Source of the DNA: Nocardiopsis ansamitocini | Lineage (GTDB): Bacteria > Actinomycetota > Actinomycetes > Streptosporangiales > Streptosporangiaceae | Length of the DNA: 64,000 bases | Reading direction: 5' to 3' | Assembly: GCF_030268225.1 (NCBI RefSeq) | Contig: NZ_BSQG01000001.1 | Span: 485,299-549,298, forward strand | Shown here: positions 19,488-26,960 of the stretch, one piece after another | Layout of the letters: each line of letters starts with the position of its first letter | How positions within the stretch are numbered: the first letter of the stretch is position 1 | Made by a program: the position numbers and the translations under genes | Notes under the pieces: model-generated | The model's input: the letters and a program-made list of their open reading frames with translations, nothing else | What the model was told of the DNA's origin: nothing | The model's database searches: none

Positions 19488-19811
19488 CTAGTGGGCCGCC
19501 CCGAGCTCCAGTGCCAGAACCCCGGCGATCACCAGGCCGATCCCGCCGGCCTGGATCCAGGTGAGTCCCTCCCCCAGGAACAGGGCTCCGATGAGCGCCA
19601 CCAGCGCGACGCCGGAGGCCGCCCAGATCCCGTAGGCGACACCGACCGCCATCCCGCGGTTGAGCACCTGGGCCAGGATGGCGAAGGCGGCGAGGTAGGC
19701 GACGACAGTGATCACTGAGGGGATCGGCTTGCTGAACCCCTCAGAGAACCGCAGCGCGACCGTCCCGGTGACCTCGGACACGATGGCGAGGGCGAGCAGT
19801 GCGTAGACCAC
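19488..19811 (-). CDS. Small multidrug resistance (SMR) efflux protein
   Basis: A 107-residue, four-helix proton antiporter of the EmrE/QacE type. The essential Glu near residue 13 lies in AIVSEVTGTVALRFSEGF, and the GIWAASGVALVALIG helix 3 motif follows. Pattern and length fit the quaternary-ammonium (Qac) branch better than the guanidinium branch, but substrates cannot be read from sequence. The GTG start at 19811 has AAGGTG 6 nt before it. Probably an operon with the downstream tetR. Confidence 0.9.
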   Translation of the reverse strand: MVYALLALAIVSEVTGTVALRFSEGFSKPIPSVITVVAYLAAFAILAQVLNRGMAVGVAYGIWAASGVALVALIGALFLGEGLTWIQAGGIGLVIAGVLALELGAAH

Positions 19812-19821
19812 GGGACACCTT

Positions 19822-19853
19822 CCATAAAGTTGAACAATAGTTCAACTTTATGG
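19822..19853. promoter_or_regulatory. Perfect 32-bp palindromic operator before the SMR gene
   Basis: CCATAAAGTTGAAC (19822-19835), centre AATA, GTTCAACTTTATGG (19840-19853). The arms are perfect and AT-rich against a GC-rich background, ending 11 nt from the SMR start. Size and position fit a TetR-family operator. Confidence 0.85.
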
Positions 19854-19878
19854 ACGCGTTTTCGACGATGTCAAACCC

Positions 19879-19909
19879 GTCCGGGGCCCGCTCGCGACGG
19901 GCCCCGGAC
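19879..19909 (-). terminator. Terminator after glnE
   Basis: GTCCGGGGCCCG (19879-19890), 7-nt loop, perfect partner 19898-19909, just past the glnE stop. No T-tract. Confidence 0.7.
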
Positions 19910-19913
19910 ACGG

Positions 19914-22900
19914 TCAGCTGTCGTAGAAGACGCGCTCCATCACTGCCCGGGCGCGGCGCGTGGCGCGACGGTACTCCTCCAACAGCCGCTCCCCCGGCCC
20001 CTCCGCCTCGTCCTCGGAACCGTAGCCCAGCGCGGCGGCGACCGCGGTGCGCTCGCGCAGGTCGGCGGGGATCAGGTCGCCGCCCTTGTTGCGCACGAGC
20101 ATGATCGCACCGCGCACCCGGGAGGCCAGCCGCCAGGCGACCTCCAGCGTCGCGGCGTCGTCGACGTCGAGCAGGCCGCGCTCGACCGCCACGTCCAGGA
20201 CCCGGATCGTGCCGGTCGTGCGCAGCTCCGGGATCTCGTGGGCGTGGCGCAACTGGATGAGCTGAGCCACCCACTCCACGTCGGAGAGGCCGCCGCGCCC
20301 CAGCTTGGTGTGCAGGGTGGGGTCGGCACCGCGCGGCAGCCGCTCGGACTCCATCCGTGCCTTGAGGCGGCGGATCTCCAGCAGCGTCTTCACCGAGATC
20401 CCGTCTTTGGGATAGCGGATCGGGTCGATCAGCGCGGTGAAGCGCTCCCCCAGTTCGGCGTCGCCGGCGATGGGGATGGCGCGCAGCAGTGCCTGGCTCT
20501 CCCAACTGGCCGACCAGCGCTGGTAGTAGGCGGCGTAGGAGTCGAGGGTGCGTACCATCGGTCCGTTCTTGCCTTCGGGGCGCAGGGCGGCGTCCAGGCG
20601 CACCGGGGGCTCGGCCGCGGGCAGTTCCAGCAGCCGGGTCAGCTCGCGCACGATGGCGCCCGCGGTCTCGGTGGCCGCGGCCGTGTCCGCACCGGGCAGC
20701 GGGGCGTGCACGTACATCACGTCGGCGTCGCTGGCGTAGGTCAGTTCGTTGCCGCCGAACCTGCCCATCCCGATGACGCAGAGCCGGGTACACGGCTCTT
20801 CCCCCCTTTGATGGGCCACCCGTTCGGTGGCGGCGCGCAGGGCCGCGTCGATGGTGACCGCGGAGATCGCGGTGAGCGCGTCGCCGACCCCGTCGACACC
20901 GGTCACGCCGAGCAGGTCGGCTGCGGCCGTGCGCAGCAGCTCACGGCGCCGCAACGCACGCACCGCGGCCACCTGGTTCTCGGCCGTGTCGTGGCGGCGC
21001 AGCGCGGCATCGGCCTCCACGATCAACTCGACGTTGCGGCGCTGGCGCAGGTCGGAGTCGTCGGCGAGGACGGCCACCGACTCCGGGGCACGCAGGAGCA
21101 GGTCGGTGACGTAGCGGCTGGTGCCCAGGAGCCACGCCATCCGCTCGGCGACGCGAACGTCGTCGCGCAGCAGCCTCAGGTACCACGGCGTAGTGCCGAG
21201 CGCCTCGCTCACCTGGCGAAATCCCAAAAGTCCGGCGTCGGGGTTGGGGGCGTCGGCAAACCAGCCGAGCATGACCGGCAGGAGGGTGCGCAGGATGGCG
21301 GCCCGCCTGGTCACGCCCGCGGTCAGGGACTCCAGGTGCCGCAGCGCGCCGCGCGGGTCGGTGAAGCCGAGTGCCTCCAGCCGGGCCCCGGCCTGCGCGG
21401 TGGACAGCCGCGCTTCCTCTCCCGGCAGCCGGGCGACCGCTTTGAGCAGCGGGCGGTAGAACAGCTTCTCGTGCAGGGTGCGCACCTGTCCGGCGCGGCG
21501 GCGCCAGGTGGCGGTGAGGTCGGCGACGGGGTTGACGCCGAATCCCAGCGAACGGCCGAGGCGGCGCAGTTCGTCCTGTCCGGAGGCGGTCTTGGGATCG
21601 GGCAGCAGATGGGTGCGGCGCAGCCGGTAGAGCTGGAGCAGATGCTCCACCCTGCGCAGGAACCGGTAGGCGTCGGCCATCTCGGCAGCGTCGTCGCGGC
21701 CCACGTAGCCGCCGTGCGAGAGCGCGTCGAGCGCCACCAGGGTGCCGCCCGAACGCAGTGTCTCGTCGGTGCGCCCGTGCACCAGCTGCAACAACTGGAC
21801 CGCGAACTCGATGTCGCGTAGGCCGCCGGGACCGAGTTTGAGCTGGCGGTCGGCCTCCGCGCGGGGAATGTGCGCCTCCACCCGGCGGCGCATGGCCTGG
21901 ACGTCCTCGACGAAGTTCTTGCGCCCGGCCGCCTGCCAGACCAGCGGGCTGATCGCCTGGACGTAGGCCGCGCCCAGTTCGGGGTCGCCGGCGATGGGGC
22001 GGGCCTTGAGCAGCGCCTGGAACTCCCAGGTCTTGGCCCAGCGCTCGTAGTAGGCGAGGTGTCCCGACAGCGGGCGCACCAGGGGCCCGTTCTTGCCCTC
22101 GGGCCGCAGCGCGGGGTCGACCTCCCACAGGGTGCCCTCGGCGTCGGTCTCCCCGGGGATGCGCATCATGGCGGCGGCCAGACGGGAACCGGAGCGCAGT
22201 GCGGCCTCGGTGTCCACGGTGTCGTCGAGGGGCTCTGCGACGAAGACCACGTCCACGTCGCTGACGTAGTTGAGCTCGCGCCCACCGCACTTGCCCATTC
22301 CGATGACGGCGATCCGGCAGCGGGCGGCGTCGTCGGGGAACTGGGCGCGTGCGATGGCCAGGGCGCCCTCCAGGGTGGCGGAGGCGAGGTCGGCCAGTTC
22401 CGCCGCCACCTCGTCCAGACTCTGCAGGCCGGTCAGATCCCGCCCGGCAAGGCGCAGCACCCTGCGGCGGTAGGCCAGGCGCAACGCGTGGGCCACATCG
22501 GCGGGCTCGCCGTCGGAGAGGTCGGCCGTGGGCGCGGGCGAATTGGGGTCGGCTCCGACCGTGTGCAGCAGTCCGGTACGCAGTTCTTCGGTACCGGGAA
22601 GGCGCGCGGCGTCGGCGCCGAGCAGCTCCCGCCAGTCACCGGGATGGCGCGCCAGATGGTCGGTGAGGGCGGTACTGGCACCCAGCACGCTGATCAGTCT
22701 GGACCGCAGTTCCGCGTCCTCGACCAGTGCGGTGCGGATCTCCTCGGCCTCGGTGGAGCGCTCCACGAGCCGGGTGAGACCCAGGAGCGCGAGGTCGGGG
22801 TCGGGGGCCGCGCTGAGCGCGTCCACGATCACCGCGTGCGAACCGGGGTCGAGTCCCGACTCGGCCATCAGCCGCACCGAGCGTGCACCGTCACCGAACC

Positions 22901-22928
22901 CGCGGCGCGCCAGCGCCCCCGCGGTCAT
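19914..22928 (-). CDS. glnE: Bifunctional glutamine synthetase adenylyltransferase / adenylyl-removing enzyme
   Basis: GlnE adenylylates or deadenylylates GlnA Tyr402 according to nitrogen status. The 1004-residue protein (start ATG at 22928, MTAGALARRGFGDGARSVRL; a GTG at 22952 is an alternative) has the expected two nucleotidyltransferase modules. The N-terminal one has GMGKCGGRELNYVSDVDV at about 205-225, and the C-terminal one GMGRFGGNELTYASDADV at about 715-735. Each is followed by a helical bundle and an RPEGKNGP motif. Length matches actinobacterial GlnE. Confidence 0.94.
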   Translation of the reverse strand: MTAGALARRGFGDGARSVRLMAESGLDPGSHAVIVDALSAAPDPDLALLGLTRLVERSTEAEEIRTALVEDAELRSRLISVLGASTALTDHLARHPGDWRELLGADAARLPGTEELRTGLLHTVGADPNSPAPTADLSDGEPADVAHALRLAYRRRVLRLAGRDLTGLQSLDEVAAELADLASATLEGALAIARAQFPDDAARCRIAVIGMGKCGGRELNYVSDVDVVFVAEPLDDTVDTEAALRSGSRLAAAMMRIPGETDAEGTLWEVDPALRPEGKNGPLVRPLSGHLAYYERWAKTWEFQALLKARPIAGDPELGAAYVQAISPLVWQAAGRKNFVEDVQAMRRRVEAHIPRAEADRQLKLGPGGLRDIEFAVQLLQLVHGRTDETLRSGGTLVALDALSHGGYVGRDDAAEMADAYRFLRRVEHLLQLYRLRRTHLLPDPKTASGQDELRRLGRSLGFGVNPVADLTATWRRRAGQVRTLHEKLFYRPLLKAVARLPGEEARLSTAQAGARLEALGFTDPRGALRHLESLTAGVTRRAAILRTLLPVMLGWFADAPNPDAGLLGFRQVSEALGTTPWYLRLLRDDVRVAERMAWLLGTSRYVTDLLLRAPESVAVLADDSDLRQRRNVELIVEADAALRRHDTAENQVAAVRALRRRELLRTAAADLLGVTGVDGVGDALTAISAVTIDAALRAATERVAHQRGEEPCTRLCVIGMGRFGGNELTYASDADVMYVHAPLPGADTAAATETAGAIVRELTRLLELPAAEPPVRLDAALRPEGKNGPMVRTLDSYAAYYQRWSASWESQALLRAIPIAGDAELGERFTALIDPIRYPKDGISVKTLLEIRRLKARMESERLPRGADPTLHTKLGRGGLSDVEWVAQLIQLRHAHEIPELRTTGTIRVLDVAVERGLLDVDDAATLEVAWRLASRVRGAIMLVRNKGGDLIPADLRERTAVAAALGYGSEDEAEGPGERLLEEYRRATRRARAVMERVFYDS

Positions 22929-23029
22929 CTCCGAACCATTCCGAGTCGCCACGACGACAACCGTAGTGCGCGCATGCCCGGTGGGGTGGAACCGAGGCCC
23001 CTTCCTGAGTGGATGTCCGGACACACGAA

Positions 23030-23062
23030 AGGCCGGGCACCCTGCGGGGAAGGGCGCCGGCC
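23030..23062 (-). terminator. Possible terminator after the small membrane protein gene
   Basis: AGGCCGG (23030-23036) pairs with CCGGCCT, with an imperfect inner extension ACCC/GGG. It lies between two minus-strand genes. Imperfect and without a T-tract. Confidence 0.4.
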
Positions 23063-23084
23063 TGATCGTTGCGGACGGTGGGGG

Positions 23085-23420
23085 TTACCAGAAGACGGCG
23101 ATGGCGACGTTGAGGATGGCCAGGACGCCGGCGATGACGGCGAGCCTGGTGGCGGGCTTGCGAAGGTTGAGCACGGCCACGACGGTGACGGCGACGGAGA
23201 TCACGAGCTTGACGCCGATCTTGACGTGGTTGAAGTCGCCGTCGCCCATCTCACCCACGCCGACCAGGAGCAGGCCGGTGACGAGCTGGAGGAGGGAGCT
23301 GTGCAGGATCACCTTGGGCGACTTGGCGTGCCCGCTGATCAGCTGAAGGAGGAACCCGGCGACGATGCCCGCCATGCCGAGTAGATGCAGGAATACGAGC
23401 GCGGAATAGACGATGTCCAT
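23085..23420 (-). CDS. Conserved four-helix membrane protein (111 aa)
   Basis: From the ATG at 23420 the product is MDIVYSALVFLHLLGMAGIV and so on, 111 residues with four hydrophobic helices (about 3-25, 38-55, 64-82 and 90-110) and a short HAKSPK loop. It resembles a widespread actinobacterial integral-membrane family without assigned function. Upstream of the ATG the frame stays open but is Arg/Pro-rich and not credible. Confidence 0.75.
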   Translation of the reverse strand: MDIVYSALVFLHLLGMAGIVAGFLLQLISGHAKSPKVILHSSLLQLVTGLLLVGVGEMGDGDFNHVKIGVKLVISVAVTVVAVLNLRKPATRLAVIAGVLAILNVAIAVFW

Positions 23421-23632
23421 GGCCCGCACGCTACTACGACGTGTAGGACACCTGTTCACCAGTAGGACATCGCCGCATCGGACGGTACCCGACCTGCGAG
23501 ATCTCGATCGATACTCCCGCGGAGCAGGGCATGATCCGCCCGCCCCCGGGTCATCGCGTCCCGCGGTGACAGGTGGGGACGGGCCCGGCATCGATCACGC
23601 GGCGATGCGAGCGGAGTGGGTGACGTCCCGGA

Positions 23633-23722
23633 TCAGCCACCCATGCTGATGTATCCCATGGCTGCGGAGACGGCGAGGAAACCGACGATCGCGGTACCGG
23701 CAACCCAGAGTTTCGTCTTCAC
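23633..23722 (-). CDS. Candidate 29-residue single-helix membrane protein
   Basis: A GTG at 23722, preceded by GGAG at 7 nt, opens a 29-codon frame: VKTKLWVAGTAIVGFLAVSA followed by AMGYISMGG. It is basic at the N-terminus with one membrane helix (about 5-25). The ribosome site and coherent hydrophobic composition support it. The longer in-frame extension to 23992 is low-complexity and less credible. Function unknown. Confidence 0.5.
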   Translation of the reverse strand: MKTKLWVAGTAIVGFLAVSAAMGYISMGG

Positions 23723-23930
23723 GGCGGGACTCCGATCTTTTGGGGTCACTGGGCAGGCTACGGGATACACCGGCTGGGGACCAGGGCTCTTTGCCGCTTT
23801 GCGCACGGTCCGTGCCGCCGTGGCGACACCGCGCCGCTGTCCTCGGCAGGTGTGCGACAGGGTGCGGCCTGCGGCGATCCGGTTGTCTTGAACCGGATCG
23901 AAGTCGGACAGGACTTTCAGGGGATCAGGC

Positions 23931-26126
23931 TCAGCCCCAGTTGTCGGCGAAGGTTCGGGAACAGCCGCCGCCACTGTCATCGGCGGTTGCAAAACGGTTG
24001 CCGCGCTGCTCCCACTCGACCGTGCCGTCGGGGTTCTTCTTGACGTACTTGTAGGTGAACGAGGTGCCCCCGGGCAGGGAGACCGTGCCCTTCCAGAGGG
24101 GGTAGTCGGCGGAGGAGAGCTTCACGGCTTTTCCCGGGTCCCAATTGCCGAGTTGGGCGACGGAGCCGACCACGTAGACCTCCTGGCCGTGCCAGGTGGT
24201 GACGGTGGGGTGGAAGCGGGCGGTGACGGCGGAGCATCCGCTGCCGCCTCCCCCTCCGCTGCCGCCGGCCGCGACGTTCCAGGTGACGTTGTAGGAGGCA
24301 CCACCGGTACCGCTGCGATTGGGATCGTTCTCCCATTCGGCGGTGCCGCCGGGAGAGACCTTGACGAGCTTCCAGGCGAAGGGGCCGTCGATGTCGGCCG
24401 AACCCGTCCAGGTCGGATAGGTCGCCTCGTCGGTGCTCAGCTTCAGTCCGTCCCGGGGGTTCCACGAACCCAGTTCGGGCACGGAACCGACGGCATAGAC
24501 CTCCTGGCCGTAGTCGGTGGTGACGTCGGCCGTGAACGAGGTGCTCCCCCCGCCCGGCGGCGGGCCGACAGGACCGCAGCCGCCGGGGTCGAGGCACTCG
24601 GTCAGGGCCTCGATGTGCAGGGCCACGCCCCGGTTGGCGGGGATGGCGGCGGTGAAGGCGCCGTCCGAGACGGTGAGGACACCACCGGTGCACGCGTCGG
24701 CCTCGGCGTCGTAGGTGCCGCGGGCCACGTTGCAGTAGTCGCCGTCGGGCAGGCCGGTGGTGAACGTCTTGTCCCAGACGCTGGAAGTGGCGTTGAAAGC
24801 GGCGTAGCCGGCGGTGCCGCGGGCGAACCCGAGGCGGCCGTTGCCGTCGGTGGTCACGCTGCCGATGCCGTGGCCGTCCGTGGCGTTGCGGAAGCCCGCC
24901 ATCCCCAGGACCTGCTCGTTACGGTGTTCGCAGATCCAGGCGGCGGAGTCGCAGTCGGTGGCGTTGGTGGTGCCGTTCGTCGAGCTCGGCGGCCCCTCGG
25001 CCTCCACGGAACCGAAGGCGTAGCTGGACATCAGCTGAGGCGTGCCGTAAGGGTGCGCCATCATGAACGCGTCCGCCAGGTAGTAGCGGTCGCCGTCCTT
25101 GTAGGTCAGCGTCGGGGTGGCGCGCTGGGTGTCGTGGTTGTCGATGAAGACGACCGCCTGGGCCGAGGTCAGGCCGCCGTAGTCGGGCATGGCGCCCAGG
25201 GAGGCGATGGTGCCGTCACTGAAGGCGGAGGCGACTGCGCGCTGGTAGTCGAAGTTGGTGACACCGCCGTAAGGGGCATAGGCGGTGTAGGGCACAGTGG
25301 CGTCGCCGTAGACCTCGTGGAAGAGGTCGGGACGGCCACCGAAACCGGGGACGTCGTGCAGCCGGTCGATGATGTCGGCGAGGTGCGCTTCCTGCACGTG
25401 CTTGGCCGCGTCCACCCGGAAGCCCGCGACCCCCAGGTCGATCACCGTGTTCATGTACTTGGCGATCATGCGTCGCACGTCGGCGTCGGCGGTGTTGAGG
25501 TCGGCCAGGCTCAACAATTCGCAGTTCTGGACCTCGGCCTTGTCGTTCCAGTTGGTGATCTCGCGGTAGCAGGGGCCGAAGTCCGCGCGGGTGTAGCTGT
25601 CGCCGGAGCCGTCGCCGAACAGGTCGGGATAGGAGTACTTCTCGAAGACGGTGCCTGCGCTGCCGGGGCCGGCACCGACCGATCCGGTTCCGCTCATGTG
25701 GTTGAGGACCATGTCGACGTAGATCTTGACCCCGGAGTCGCGGCAGCGCTCCACCATGTCGACGAATGCGGCGCGGTCGCCCCGCCTGGTCTGGTCGATC
25801 TTGTAGGAGACCGGCTGGTAGTCCTGCCACCAGGGGTAGGTCCCCCCTTCTGCGGCGGGGAGGACGACGTGCTCTTGGGGCGGGGAGACCTGGACTCCGC
25901 CCCAGCCGTTGGGGCCGAGGGTCGTCTCGCACTCCTCGGCGACGGAGTCCCAGCGCCATTGGAACAGGTGGACGATGGAGTCGCCGTTGGCCTCGACCGC
26001 CGCTTCCCGGGGCTGGGGCAGGGGGTCCGCGTGCGCGGTCGAGACGGCCGTCAGGGGGATCAGGGACAGGACGAAGCCGAGGACGGCCGCCAGCAGGACG
26101 GCCAGTGGTCTGCGAACTGCTGTCAT
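23931..26126 (-). CDS. Secreted alpha-amylase (GH13) with two CBM20 starch-binding domains
   Basis: A 731-residue extracellular alpha-amylase that hydrolyses internal alpha-1,4 bonds in starch. Signal peptide 1-33 (hydrophobic core LAVLLAAVLGFVL, likely cleavage after AHA). The GH13 domain (about 45-505) has DMVLNH (138-143), nucleophile Asp239 in GFRVDAAKH, acid/base Glu271 in EVYG, and Asp332 in FIDNHD. Two CBM20 domains follow at about 528-618 and 631-731, each with a GQEVYxVGSVxxLGxW motif, joined by a GGSGGGGGSG linker. Two tandem CBM20 units are more than most actinomycete amylases carry. The ATG at 26126 follows GGAGAGCGTG. Confidence 0.95.
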   Translation of the reverse strand: MTAVRRPLAVLLAAVLGFVLSLIPLTAVSTAHADPLPQPREAAVEANGDSIVHLFQWRWDSVAEECETTLGPNGWGGVQVSPPQEHVVLPAAEGGTYPWWQDYQPVSYKIDQTRRGDRAAFVDMVERCRDSGVKIYVDMVLNHMSGTGSVGAGPGSAGTVFEKYSYPDLFGDGSGDSYTRADFGPCYREITNWNDKAEVQNCELLSLADLNTADADVRRMIAKYMNTVIDLGVAGFRVDAAKHVQEAHLADIIDRLHDVPGFGGRPDLFHEVYGDATVPYTAYAPYGGVTNFDYQRAVASAFSDGTIASLGAMPDYGGLTSAQAVVFIDNHDTQRATPTLTYKDGDRYYLADAFMMAHPYGTPQLMSSYAFGSVEAEGPPSSTNGTTNATDCDSAAWICEHRNEQVLGMAGFRNATDGHGIGSVTTDGNGRLGFARGTAGYAAFNATSSVWDKTFTTGLPDGDYCNVARGTYDAEADACTGGVLTVSDGAFTAAIPANRGVALHIEALTECLDPGGCGPVGPPPGGGSTSFTADVTTDYGQEVYAVGSVPELGSWNPRDGLKLSTDEATYPTWTGSADIDGPFAWKLVKVSPGGTAEWENDPNRSGTGGASYNVTWNVAAGGSGGGGGSGCSAVTARFHPTVTTWHGQEVYVVGSVAQLGNWDPGKAVKLSSADYPLWKGTVSLPGGTSFTYKYVKKNPDGTVEWEQRGNRFATADDSGGGCSRTFADNWG

Positions 26127-26190
26127 CACGCTCTCCAAAGCGAGACGGGGGGACTTCCCGAACGGGAGGAACACCGTGAGATGAAGCGAA

Positions 26191-26206
26191 CCTGCAAGCG
26201 ATGCAA
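26191..26206. promoter_or_regulatory. CTTGCA direct repeat before the amylase gene
   Basis: On the coding (minus) strand this reads CTTGCATCGCTTGCAGG, two CTTGCA units 9 nt apart, ending 65 nt upstream of the amylase start. I recall CTTGCAG direct repeats in Streptomyces amylase promoters bound by a MalR/Reg1-type LacI repressor, so this is a candidate carbon-control operator. Confidence 0.6.
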
Positions 26207-26440
26207 GAACTTTCACAGTGAGACGAAGGTAACAACTGATCGCCGCTTTGTGAACTCCGCATTTCCGAGTGCACAAAAAAAGAAGTCCCTCGCAGCAAAA
26301 TGACGCTTTTGCTTACTTTTCGCACGATAAGTTCGACATTCGGCAACTCGTCGACCATGCACAAAAGCGACATGACCACCGCGACATCCAGCCCCCCGAG
26401 CACCACGCACCCCGGACGAATCCCTCACCCAGCGCACTCC

Positions 26441-26457
26441 CTTGCAGAGATTGCAAG
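26441..26457. promoter_or_regulatory. CTTGCA palindrome upstream of amylase
   Basis: CTTGCA-GAGAT-TGCAAG is a perfect inverted repeat, followed 3 nt later by another TTGCAA. It carries the same hexamer as the direct repeat at 26191-26206, about 235 nt away, so two sites for one regulator are plausible. Confidence 0.55.
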
Positions 26458-26707
26458 TATTTGCAAAACCGTTGGTTGTCGCCTCGGAGGGGAGGGGCGG
26501 TACACGACATGGAGACGTCCGTCCGGCTGCCCCGCAGTGCCCCGCCGGCCCGACGGGACCGGACCGCGGTCTTAGCCGGCGGGCGGCACCACCCCGACGA
26601 TGCGCGCCGTCTAAGGAGTTCGCCCGATGTGCGATCTGGCGTCTTAGCGAAAGTCTGTGGTCAGTCGGGCGGAACCACCCGCCCGAGCGAACCGAAGGAC
26701 GGCAACC

Positions 26708-26881
26708 ATGCACCCCGACATCACCCGCGCCCTGGCCGACGACCACCGCGCCGCGCTCATCCGGGAAGCACAGAACCGGCTGACCCGCCGTCAACGACTG
26801 ATCGACGCCGCCGACCGTCGCCGGGACGCACGAACCCGCACGGGCGGTAGCGGGCATCGGAACAAGGGCCTGGCGGCCTGA
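26708..26881 (+). CDS. Small basic protein (57 aa), unknown
   Basis: The ATG at 26708 is preceded by GAAGGA. The 57-residue product MHPDITRALADDHRAALIRE continues with an amphipathic, Arg-rich helix (NRLTRRQRLIDAADRRRDAR). Proteins of this form (short MHPDI-type start, basic helical tail) recur in actinobacterial genomes, often near regulators. No function is known. Confidence 0.6.
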   Translation: MHPDITRALADDHRAALIREAQNRLTRRQRLIDAADRRRDARTRTGGSGHRNKGLAA

Positions 26882-26924
26882 GCGGTGGCCGCACGGCCGA
26901 CCACCGCCCCGATTACCTGTACTG

Positions 26925-26954
26925 CGTGGCCCTCGCCCATCGGCGGGGGCCACG
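26925..26954. terminator. Hairpin between the 57-aa gene and nadE
   Basis: CGTGGCCC with a partner GGGCCACG and an inner CGCC/GGCG extension, located just past the nadE stop and also downstream of the converging small gene. Confidence 0.65.
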
Positions 26955-26960
26955 AGCCGT

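Larger units (their letters stand above)
26127..26707. other. Amylase upstream region (about 580 nt), regulatory elements but no supported gene
   Basis: This is the lowest-GC long stretch seen in the first half of the window. It holds the CTTGCA elements (26191-26206, 26441-26457) and an inverted repeat AGCAAAA-N6-TTTTGCT at 26294-26313. Open frames across it read as Arg/Pro-rich noise on both strands. I assign it as promoter/regulatory DNA for the amylase and for the small gene at 26708. Confidence 0.55.
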
